A DNA stretch of 64,000 bases, taken from Halotalea alkalilenta DSM 17697. Its GTDB lineage: Bacteria; Pseudomonadota; Gammaproteobacteria; Pseudomonadales; Halomonadaceae. The stretch lies in the NCBI RefSeq assembly GCF_000621205.1, contig NZ_KK211227.1, positions 278,893 to 342,892 on the forward strand, read 5' to 3'. The position numbers and the translations under genes are program-made. Each line of letters opens with the position of its first letter. Positions within the stretch are counted from its first letter, which is position 1. The notes under the pieces were generated by a model. The model did not search any database. It was given only the letters and a program-made list of their open reading frames with translations, and had not been told where the DNA came from. Positions 56,263 to 64,000 of the stretch are shown here, piece by piece.

Positions 56263-56857
56263 CGGTGTCTCCTCGAAAAGGTTACACTTGAGCAGGAAAT
56301 CACTGGGGCATTACATCGTCGCCGTCGATCATACCTCGAAGTTCGAGCGCACCAAGCTGAATCGCCAAGCGGGCCGGGACGAGGCCGCTGCCTTTCTCGA
56401 ATAAACGCTGGCCCAACTACCGTACCTCGTCCACACGGTACTGACCGATAACGGTGTGCAGTTCGCCAAGCGACCGGGGACCGAGACCTACAAACCCCAT
56501 CGTTTCGATCTCATTTGTCACCGGCATCGCATCGAGCATCGGCTGATCCAGGCCTATCATCCATGGACCAACGGTCAGGTCGAGCGGATGAACCGGACGC
56601 TGAAGGAGGCTACGACGCAGGCCTTCCACTACGCCCGCCTGGACGAGCTGTCAGCACATCTGAAGGAGTATCTCTGGGCTTACAATAGCGCTCGTCCCTT
56701 GAGAGCATTGAAAGGCATGACCCCGGTTGGATTCATCCTCGATCAATGGCAACGTGATCCAATTCAGTTTCATCACAACCCTGAACATTACTTTCCGGGA
56801 CCATACACCTATGTGAACAATATTAAATCCTTACATTTTGCGATCAAACACTTAGCC

Positions 56858-57706
56858 CTATTTTTCTAAGAATCTCACATAAGTCCATTTTAATGCTGAA
56901 ACCGCAGAATATATTGAGACATTTTTTATATTAAGAAGAAATTCATTTCTGGCAGAAATTAATCTAAGTTTTTTAGGAACATCAACTCTATTTTTGTTCC
57001 ATCCCCTTCCGTGATAAGCATTAAGTTCTGGAAATATTCGTAATCTATATTGCTTTTTCCGAAATCGAATTGATAAATCAATATCTTCTTTATATGCAAA
57101 GAAACGTTTATCAAAAATTCCATGCATGTCTTCCACATTAATCAATGCAGAGACTCGACATATCATTAAAGCACCACAAATTCCCGGAGGTTCTACTTCT
57201 TGTGAAATAGCTTTATTATTTATAGGCTTTCCTTGCCGTTTGTCATACCATTTTCCAGTCCAAGTTCTATAAATTCCGCAAGAATCAAACATCCCTGTTG
57301 GCTTATTTTCTTTAAAATCGTAGCCCAATAAATATCCAGAAAAAATACCAATATCACAATGACTATCTTTCTCAATTAATTTTAAGCTATTATTTAACCA
57401 GTCCTTTGGAAGGATAATATCTGGATTTAAAAAAACAACAAAATCATAGTTTTTCCATTCCATCACTTCTAAACCATAATTATTTCCTTCACAAAAACCT
57501 AAATTATTTTTAGGAGTCACTAATTTTATTGATTTATATTTTTCAACAACACATGCATCAACTTTGCCATCATTATCAACAATAATAATATTAATAATAT
57601 TATCATTTTTTTCACATACATCTTCCACTTGCGGAAGCAGTGAATTTAAATTTTGATAAAGAAGTTTTTCACTATTGTAATTCACTATAACAAACAAAAT
57701 TTTCAT
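56858..57706 (-). CDS. family 2 glycosyltransferase, rhamnosyltransferase-like
   Basis: The 282-residue GT-A protein has ILFVIVNYNSEKLL, IIIVDNDGKVD, PKNNLGFCEGNNYGLEV, the metal site FLNPDIILPKDWL, a PPGICGALMICR segment, and FAYKEDIDLSIRFRKKQYRL. The NNLG...NPD arrangement is that of WbbL-like rhamnosyltransferases. DNA is A/T-rich. The last 12 bases overlap the end of the IS481-type frame on the other strand, showing that the element landed at the very end of the gene, perhaps replacing its natural C-terminus. Confidence 0.86.
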   Translation of the reverse strand: MKILFVIVNYNSEKLLYQNLNSLLPQVEDVCEKNDNIINIIIVDNDGKVDACVVEKYKSIKLVTPKNNLGFCEGNNYGLEVMEWKNYDFVVFLNPDIILPKDWLNNSLKLIEKDSHCDIGIFSGYLLGYDFKENKPTGMFDSCGIYRTWTGKWYDKRQGKPINNKAISQEVEPPGICGALMICRVSALINVEDMHGIFDKRFFAYKEDIDLSIRFRKKQYRLRIFPELNAYHGRGWNKNRVDVPKKLRLISARNEFLLNIKNVSIYSAVSALKWTYVRFLEK

Positions 57707-57707
57707 A

Positions 57708-58991
57708 TTAGTTTTTCCTTATAACTACAGTTTTGCTAAATATGTAAAAAAACACAATCTGAAATATGATCGGAAGATATAACCAGAAGTTAATAAAAAA
57801 AGACATCATAAAACAGAAAAAGAAAACGCTACCTGAACATATCCAAAAATAACTACTTTCCTTCTTAATTTTGTTGAAAATAAAATAACCTATGAAATTC
57901 ACTGTAATAGAAAATATAATCACCCACGCAATCCCCATATCCAAATAAAGCGAATAGATATAAGATGCAACATTAAAATTCAATACTTCCAGTACATTAA
58001 TATACTCACCGTCTGGTCTTAAAAAGGACGGCACAAGTCTTGAAAATGAAGAAAAGTCGAAAAAAGGAGCACCTGGGGCTTGCAGCAAATTATCTAAATT
58101 CAGTATATTGAAATAACTATACGAATATAACCAAATTATACTTGCTGGCAAAAATTCAAAATCGCTCTTAATTCTAGCAATATCTCGAATATTTCCGGAT
58201 CTCATTTCACCCACAATAGAAAACAACACTAATACAATACATGTTATAGTGATGATCTTGCCCCATCCTATTCTCTTCCTACAGATACAGTATACAAACA
58301 AACTTTCTATTAACAGAGACATTACATTTTGCCTTGTGACAAAAAGCAGGAATACGGCAATTATTAATATATATATATATATATATTTAGACTGCCCATT
58401 TTTAATGTAAAAATATATTGCAGTGACGCCAAGTGCATTTGAATATGCCAAGAAAAAACCATATAATCCTGGCAAACCGAAATTTTTATAATCACTTCCT
58501 CCGCCCGATAACATTGATAACAAAGGTATGTAACCGGAAATAGCAACATTGGCCAACGCCATTATCATAAAGATCATTACATATAAATTAAACCATCTAG
58601 TGAATGCATTTTCCTTTACCCCTATTTCGTAGCGCGGTGAAACTGCTGGAGAAAACACAATAAAATTAATAAATATGCATGAACCACAAATGATCACTGT
58701 TATTGGATTCACATCTCTAGAGAAATCAGATATATTTAATGTACTAAAAAACAAAACCAAAATCCAGCCGATTGAAAAGGCAAATGGCAAACTCAAGTAA
58801 TTATTTCTATAAAAGCCAATTATGGATATTAACATGAACATGCATAGATAAATTGATAATACAGAAGCAGCCGCATTAAATGCATATGCCATCAAGAAAA
58901 AAATTATAGCTCCAACAAGAGCATAGACTCTTGAGATCGCAAAAAAATAGGTACTATTTTTATGATTTAACAAAGCACTATTTGAACTCAT
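57708..58991 (-). CDS. wzy: oligosaccharide repeat-unit polymerase Wzy
   Basis: The 427-residue protein has about twelve membrane helices and a large polar loop (about 255-330), the layout of the EpsG/Wzy polymerase family. It has little sequence conservation, as usual for Wzy. It lies between a GT2 gene and the flippase side of the operon and would join lipid-linked repeat units in the periplasm. The coding sequence contains ten AT dinucleotides in a row (58367-58386), read as alternating Tyr and Ile. A change of one unit would shift the frame. Confidence 0.75.
   Translation of the reverse strand: MSSNSALLNHKNSTYFFAISRVYALVGAIIFFLMAYAFNAAASVLSIYLCMFMLISIIGFYRNNYLSLPFAFSIGWILVLFFSTLNISDFSRDVNPITVIICGSCIFINFIVFSPAVSPRYEIGVKENAFTRWFNLYVMIFMIMALANVAISGYIPLLSMLSGGGSDYKNFGLPGLYGFFLAYSNALGVTAIYFYIKNGQSKYIYIYILIIAVFLLFVTRQNVMSLLIESLFVYCICRKRIGWGKIITITCIVLVLFSIVGEMRSGNIRDIARIKSDFEFLPASIIWLYSYSYFNILNLDNLLQAPGAPFFDFSSFSRLVPSFLRPDGEYINVLEVLNFNVASYIYSLYLDMGIAWVIIFSITVNFIGYFIFNKIKKESSYFWICSGSVFFFCFMMSFFINFWLYLPIIFQIVFFYIFSKTVVIRKN
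58367..58386. repeat. (AT)10 microsatellite within wzy
   Basis: Twenty bases of uninterrupted AT repeat inside the polymerase frame, in a membrane helix (about residues 203-208 are Tyr-Ile repeats). Slippage by one unit removes or adds 2 bases and ends translation early. In the state seen here, the gene is in frame (on). Confidence 0.95.
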
Positions 58992-59059
58992 TCAGCACCC
59001 CACAATAATGTCTGTAAAAGGACTCGATATGTACAAATGTTTTTATAATTATTTTTAAC

Positions 59060-59870
59060 ATAAAAGCATGTTAGGTTTTGTACGAAATTCCGCACGTAGG
59101 CGACATTCTATGCAAGCCGAGCATACCTTGGCAACTAAGGGCCAGCTTGTCATAGCGCGTGCCGATTAGGCGTAGTTACCTGAGCCAGCCAAAGCACCTT
59201 TCGATGACATTGCGTCCACGATATTTCTTGTGCTGTACGATGACCAGCTTCATCCGGTGTCGGTCGCAATATCGGAGCAATTCATCGCTGTCGTAGCTCT
59301 TGTCTGCCATGAAATAGCGGCAGAGCTTTTGGCCGGTCCATGTTTACCGGCAGACAAATCGTTTCCATGGAGAGAATAACATGACAAGAGTCGGTGTCCT
59401 GGCCTGATGATAAAGTGAAGGCCAGTGACCATTCATGTCGGTCACAGACCAGGCAAATCTTATGGGGGCCAAGCCGCCCCGGTTTGCAGCCGCACATGGC
59501 TTCCCGGTTCGCCCCCCCCCCCTTTTTTACGCCTCTTGAGGCGGCTTTTCGCACGAACGGCCATGGAATCGATCATCCAGATACCCAAATCCAGCAGGCC
59601 ATCCTCACGAAGCCTGAGCAGAAAGACGCGCCAGCAACGCCGCCGTTGCGCTACTGACACAAGTGCGCGTACACAGTGATTCCAGGGCCATAGCCGTTCG
59701 TTTTGGCAAGTCGTGCCATTTGACCCTCGCACAGGATCTACAAGGCCCCGTTCAATACCTGGCGGTCATCCCGTCTGGCTGCCCTTTTCCTTGGGGCGGA
59801 GAAACGATGTCCTTGGTCAATGACCAACGGCTCTCAGATAGTTCGTAACGTCCTGCCATATCTCATATAT
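59060..59870 (-). mobile_element. degraded IS5-type insertion sequence
   Basis: On the minus strand, fragments of an IS5-family transposase follow in order but in different frames. A start-like MAGRYELSESRWSL lies near 59850. Then come WPWNHCVRALVS and LDLGIWMIDSMAVRA near 59560-59700, CLVCDRHEWSLAFTLSSGQ near 59400-59470, and near 59160-59310 the C-terminal DKSYDSDELLRYCDRHRMK, KYRGRNVIERCFGWL and IGTRYDKLA. A G/C run (59512-59525) and several stops show decay. Termini were not found. It separates the wzy gene from the next GT gene. Confidence 0.8.
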
Positions 59871-60287
59871 ACTACTGTGGCATAAAAAATTAGCAGAAGC
59901 GATTTTGAGTACGAAAACTAGTAAACATGACTTTTATAATCGCGCACATGAAGGAACATCACCGCAGTTAAAATTATCCTTGTCAATGGCAATTATGACC
60001 CAACGCAATTCTATCACAGACCTGCCCTCGGATCATTCACAGCACACTGTGCGGAAAATCGTTGAACATCTTGCCTTCAGCCACCGAGGTCAACTCCAGA
60101 AGTTTAGACCAAAATATGCTGATCGAATATTCTACGTGGGATAACCAGTATCTATTGGTCTATTAAATAGATAATAGAATTATCTTTAAATGGTTAATGC
60201 TTAAAATAAAAATAAAGCTAAGAAGTTTATTTTAAGGAAATTATCAAGCTCTTATTAAGAGCTAAGAATATTCGACAATCTAGGAAT
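59871..60287. other. intergenic region with doubtful small ORF
   Basis: A 79-codon frame (59905-60144, +) has no recognisable domain and runs against the operon; I do not call it a gene. The remainder (60150-60280) is A/T-rich without a clear hairpin or promoter. Confidence 0.45.
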
Positions 60288-61118
60288 TTATCTACGAATT
60301 AAACTTTTCGCCATTATTTTAGATAAATTAACAGAATGTTTTTTATAAGTATCTTTTATTGTCGCCAGTTTTATAAGATCCTTCACACCTCGATGGACCG
60401 CATAAGATGTGATAGCGCGATCTTCATTATCTAGTAAATCACTATTTTTTTCTATTAAAAATGAGTATGCACTACTATGTTTCCCAGATAACGAAACTCT
60501 ATTTATTTGATTATCATCATGCATAATATATGTAGGTTCTTTAATTCTTAAAAAACTACCAAACCTACGAGACAATCTCAACCAAACATTCCAATCCTGA
60601 TATTTTTTAAAAGAAGGATCAAACCCTCCTATTTTCTTAATTTTCCATAATTCTGTAAACACTTGATTAGTGGCTTGGTTAATTAAAATCAAGTCCTTAT
60701 AATCGAATAACTTATCTTTTTTAGAGTTGTAAAAAATCGATTCCTTGTTTTCCCCCTTAATAATGAAATCAGAGCAAACGAAACTAAGATCAGTCCGATA
60801 TGCTCTTATCAGACGCTCTATTCTATCTGGTAAAAACTCATCATCATCATCCAACCCTGTTACATAGCGCCCAGAAGCTACATTTATTGCCTTGTTTCGT
60901 GCTACACAAGCACCTTGAGGGAAATCATTTCTGATCAAAATGAATCTTTCATCTTTTTCATATAATTTTTCCAAGTTACTATATGTACCATCAGTACTAC
61001 CATCATCACAAACGATCACCTCAATATTATGATATGTTTGAGACAGACATGAATTTACAGCTTTTACTACCAAATTTTTCCTATTATGTGTTGGCACATA
61101 AATTGATACTTTTTCCAT
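60288..61118 (-). CDS. family 2 glycosyltransferase
   Basis: The 276-residue GT-A protein has KVSIYVPTHNRKNLV, EVIVCDDGSTDGTY, FPQGACVARNKAIN, the DxD-type region GLDDDDEFLPDRIERL and KYQDWNVWLRL. It is similar along its length to the GT2 at 40211-41092 (shared order of motifs and the NQ-x-F segment), suggesting duplicate or related transfer roles. It is A/T-rich. It follows the pyruvyl transferase gene by 27 bases. Confidence 0.88.
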   Translation of the reverse strand: MEKVSIYVPTHNRKNLVVKAVNSCLSQTYHNIEVIVCDDGSTDGTYSNLEKLYEKDERFILIRNDFPQGACVARNKAINVASGRYVTGLDDDDEFLPDRIERLIRAYRTDLSFVCSDFIIKGENKESIFYNSKKDKLFDYKDLILINQATNQVFTELWKIKKIGGFDPSFKKYQDWNVWLRLSRRFGSFLRIKEPTYIMHDDNQINRVSLSGKHSSAYSFLIEKNSDLLDNEDRAITSYAVHRGVKDLIKLATIKDTYKKHSVNLSKIMAKSLIRR

Positions 61119-61145
61119 ACCTTGGCTTTCTCCGTGAGATAAACT

Positions 61146-62282
61146 TTATTTATTAAGAATCCTTTGCATTTCTTTAGTTATTAAACTCGTATTGGATTTA
61201 CTCACTTTATCGTACTGTTCTATTATTGAATGCCTCTTTCCGAACAAAATATTTATTTTTTGCGCTATATTTTCATCATGAATATCAATAATTGTATGCG
61301 CTAAACCGTTGTCATTTAAAATGCCGATTATTTTTTTATTATCCCTCTTTATTATTAACGGGATAGGGAGTGTTTTATTTTTGCCCGCTAATAATAAAAC
61401 ATGTAATCTATTGCTAATAATGCAATATGCTTTTTTATAAACCAAATTTGCATCTTCTAATAATAATTTTTCATCGATGAATGAAATATTAATTCCTTTT
61501 TCGGCACATTTATCTTTTAAAGATTCGTAAATTTCGCAACATGCTTGACGATCATATAAAACCTGATACGTTAATATAATTTTTTGTCCTCTAAAAACAT
61601 CAAAAGAAATTAATTCATTTAATTGTTTTTGAAATATACCAAGGTAATTACTATCGTGCTCAGTTCCGTTTACATTTGCCCTGAAACTTATTACTACTGC
61701 ATTCTCTAAACTTTCAATATCAAAGCGAAATGGTTTTTTACTTTCATTCGGCTGATAAGTCCAAGCATAGTCTGGAGAATATCTTAAGTTTTTTATTCCT
61801 ATATTTTCCGCTAGTTGCTGGGACTGCTTATCCCTGACTCCATATGCACAATATATATTTGATATTATTTTTTCAGAAATTGCATTACATGTGTCAAAAG
61901 GACCTATTGAAAACCCAGCTCGAATAATATTTATTCCAAACATTCTGTATATGAAAAACCTACTTGCTTTAACAATACTCCCAGCAGCCGATCTAAGCCC
62001 TTTACGGGTTATGTGTCCAGGAGGTAACACATAATAAACATTAGTGTACGGATTTTTATTCCCGCTTTTTTTTATATATTTTAACACTCCACCTTTATTA
62101 CTCTCCTTTAACCTGACATCATTCTCATTCGATATTTGTTCTACAAACCAAGATGGCGTATATGTATCATTTATCACAATATCACCATATCTTCTATACA
62201 TATCTAGTGCAGCTTTGTTTATTAATAAATCTCCAGTATTTTCAATCTGACCTGCGGGCTCAAATATAAACAGATTCTTCAT
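61146..62282 (-). CDS. polysaccharide pyruvyl transferase family protein
   Basis: The 378-residue product has the family's N-terminal NTGDLLINKAALDMYRRYGD (about 16-35), a central AGFSIGPFD and CAYGVRDKQSQQLAENIGI (cited in part), SPDYAW, VVISFRANVNG, and the C-terminal YCIISNRLHVLLLAG motif. Members put ketal pyruvate on sugars, adding negative charge; some act as other transferases. It lies between wzx and a GT2 gene. The sugar acceptor is unknown. Confidence 0.85.
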   Translation of the reverse strand: MKNLFIFEPAGQIENTGDLLINKAALDMYRRYGDIVINDTYTPSWFVEQISNENDVRLKESNKGGVLKYIKKSGNKNPYTNVYYVLPPGHITRKGLRSAAGSIVKASRFFIYRMFGINIIRAGFSIGPFDTCNAISEKIISNIYCAYGVRDKQSQQLAENIGIKNLRYSPDYAWTYQPNESKKPFRFDIESLENAVVISFRANVNGTEHDSNYLGIFQKQLNELISFDVFRGQKIILTYQVLYDRQACCEIYESLKDKCAEKGINISFIDEKLLLEDANLVYKKAYCIISNRLHVLLLAGKNKTLPIPLIIKRDNKKIIGILNDNGLAHTIIDIHDENIAQKINILFGKRHSIIEQYDKVSKSNTSLITKEMQRILNK

Positions 62283-62289
62283 TTATCAC

Positions 62290-63573
62290 CTATTGAGATA
62301 TTGCTCGTAGTTTAACAAATTTAATGATTTTATATGTCGTAACGAAATAATGCGATGTTAAAAATAAACTATACAGGCAAATCACAACATATAACTCTAT
62401 CGCTATCAGGTGCGGTAATAAAAAAATCACTATTACGCCAAGAGCACGAACTGTATTAATCTTGAAAAAGAGTTTTTGTTGATCAAATACACTTAGTACG
62501 TTCATTATTGGATTAGCTATGAACTGCCCAACCAAAGTTAGCGCTAATATCCGCGCTATTTCCCCTGCATGCTCCCATTGGCTACCAAACACCACAGAAA
62601 ATAGAATTGGTCCAAACATAACAAGGCATGCACAGGGAGCTGACACCAGCATAAGCGACTTTAATATGAGATTTTTACTTAATCTATAAATCTTTAATGG
62701 ATTGTGCTTTCCAATTTTCGATACCTCTGCATAATAAACTTGTCCCAATGATTGAGCGACCAACATGACGGGCAGTGACACTACTGTCATTGCAAGAGAT
62801 AACTGACCTGCGGTATTTAGTCCGTAGAAATAGCTCGACAACAATAATGGGGCCTGCATTGACAGTACTAGCATCACTTGTGCAGGCATTCTATAAATGG
62901 GAAAATCAATATATGCGAAAATTAATAACTTATATTTTTTCAAAGAAAAAGGTTTGGCGATTTTAAAACATGAAATTACACCTTTAATTAACAGTTGCAC
63001 ACCACCAATCTGATTGATTATCTGTCCAATCAAAAGTCCTATATTATACCAGGAGGTCATGCCAATCAGAATTTTACTTAGCGAACCTGAAAAATTTTGA
63101 GTGACGTTGGCCATTGCCAGTAGCCTGAAACTTTTCTCTCTGATTGCCCACATGCTCAGGCATTCAAAGAGAGCGACAGATAAAAACGATAGAACTAAAA
63201 GATACCAATAATTATAAAGTAATGGTGCATTTAACAAATTAAATATAATCTCCCCTTGCCAATACAGAATACCGCCGAAGAGGATGGACTGAAGCAGAGC
63301 TATTACTATGCTGATCACAAAAATATACATAGCCAGTTTTTTTGAATTCGGTAATGGTATCGCATAACAATATCTCAATGAGCTAATGGTACCCATCATT
63401 GCAGTGGCACTTACAAAAATAGCATATAATCCATAAGTTTCAGGGTCATATATCCTCGTAATTATGGGAATGCTCATTAATGCAATTACTTTACCAAGCG
63501 CGGCCCCGCCCATTAATGTTAGTGCATTCTTAAAAAATACTTTCTGCGAGTTCCCATTGTTTATCTTTCCCAT
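62290..63573 (-). CDS. wzx: lipid-linked repeat-unit flippase Wzx
   Basis: The 427-residue protein has about twelve membrane helices of the MOP/polysaccharide transporter family, with the usual N-terminus GGAALGKVIALMSIPIITRIYDPETYGLY (cited in part as SIPIITRIYDPETYGLYA). It moves lipid-linked repeat units across the inner membrane for Wzy. The ATG at 63573 follows AAGGTG by 7 bases; a frame beginning six codons upstream lacks a good site. It is the first gene of the operon in this window. Confidence 0.9.
   Translation of the reverse strand: MGKINNGNSQKVFFKNALTLMGGAALGKVIALMSIPIITRIYDPETYGLYAIFVSATAMMGTISSLRYCYAIPLPNSKKLAMYIFVISIVIALLQSILFGGILYWQGEIIFNLLNAPLLYNYWYLLVLSFLSVALFECLSMWAIREKSFRLLAMANVTQNFSGSLSKILIGMTSWYNIGLLIGQIINQIGGVQLLIKGVISCFKIAKPFSLKKYKLLIFAYIDFPIYRMPAQVMLVLSMQAPLLLSSYFYGLNTAGQLSLAMTVVSLPVMLVAQSLGQVYYAEVSKIGKHNPLKIYRLSKNLILKSLMLVSAPCACLVMFGPILFSVVFGSQWEHAGEIARILALTLVGQFIANPIMNVLSVFDQQKLFFKINTVRALGVIVIFLLPHLIAIELYVVICLYSLFLTSHYFVTTYKIIKFVKLRAISQ

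Positions 63574-64000
<427 letters not shown>

Larger units (their letters stand above)
55101..56315 (-). mobile_element. IS3-type insertion sequence inside the IS481-type transposase gene
   Basis: The ends form imperfect inverted repeats: TGTAATGACCCAG at 55101 and, on the other strand, TGTAATGCCCCAG at 56315; similarity continues into TTCTTGC/TTCCTGC. Between them lie an orfA/orfB pair on the minus strand, both broken. I see no clean target duplication, although ATTGT on the left and ATCGT on the right are similar. Size (about 1.2 kb) fits IS3. Confidence 0.88.
54656..56869 (+). pseudogene. IS481-type transposase, disrupted
   Basis: The N-terminal helix-turn-helix part (KKIRRSKASVAAL, YGLNPETVRKWRARDSVED) is at 54700-54790. 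The first catalytic region (HIDFSDIRTGEGK) is at about 55040-55080, and the rest (VLTDNG, YHPWTNGQVERMNRTLKEAT) at 56440-56620. It is broken several times: a frameshift in the A-run near 54697, another near 54960, an inserted IS3-type element at 55101-56315, and an in-frame TAA at 56401-56403. The coding order resumes exactly across the insertion. The 3' end touches the stop of the neighbouring glycosyltransferase gene. Confidence 0.88.

Noticed and set aside
59905-60144. 79-codon frame against the glycan operon
   Set aside because: No domain and no good ribosome site; lies beside IS wreckage.

Overview
The window looks like a gammaproteobacterium of the Halomonadaceae type (Halotalea, Zymobacter or Kushneria relatives). 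This is inferred from the GC-rich backbone, the protein character, and an enterobacterial-style flagellar/chemotaxis gene order under an FlhDC master regulator combined with a CheD and a Pseudomonas-like FhlB. The genus is a guess; the class is fairly secure.

Layout. 91-1458 is a stand-alone class III aminotransferase. 1698-5952 (+) is fliLMNOPQR (C-ring and export gate). 6231-15772 (-) is flgBCDEFGHIJ followed by flgKL (rod, hook, rings, junction). It diverges from flgA-flgM-flgN at 15984-17597 (+). 17677-21324 (-) is flhBAE. 22068-31874 (-) is motAB-cheAW-aer-cheRDBYZ. 32419-33298 (+) is flhDC. 33306-35384 (-) is fliS-fliT-fliK-fhlB, and 35868-37262 (-) is fliD. Missing from the window are flagellin (fliC), fliA, fliEFGHIJ and most receptors. 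Four good sigma-28 promoters are visible, in front of flgM, flgK, motA and fliD. This fits a hierarchy in which FlhDC drives class 2 genes and FliA, released from FlgM, drives class 3 genes.

From 37911 to 41820 there is a long non-coding stretch, an AraC-type regulator and an isolated glycosyltransferase. From about 41800 to 63600 (all -) lies a surface polysaccharide locus. In transcription order it holds a Wzx flippase, a pyruvyl transferase, GT2, a Wzy polymerase, GT2, a secreted 732-aa protein of unknown function, rfbBACD (dTDP-L-rhamnose), GT2, a WcaJ/WbaP-type initiating transferase, a WaaL-type ligase/polymerase, UDP-glucose dehydrogenase and phosphomannomutase/phosphoglucomutase. The part from about 44640 to 63700 is strikingly AT-rich against the GC-rich flagellar half, a sign of horizontal acquisition. 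It is littered with insertion-sequence wreckage: an IS481-type element split by an IS3-type element, an IS5-type remnant, and an IS21-type istA fragment at the right edge.

The points most worth a second look are the secreted 732-aa protein inside the polysaccharide locus, a 20-bp AT dinucleotide tract inside wzy that could switch the gene, the composite intergenic repeats shared by two flagellar loci, an exact 43-bp tandem array before fliD, and a motA start codon that the sigma-28 promoter moves downstream. No wholly new multi-gene system could be demonstrated.
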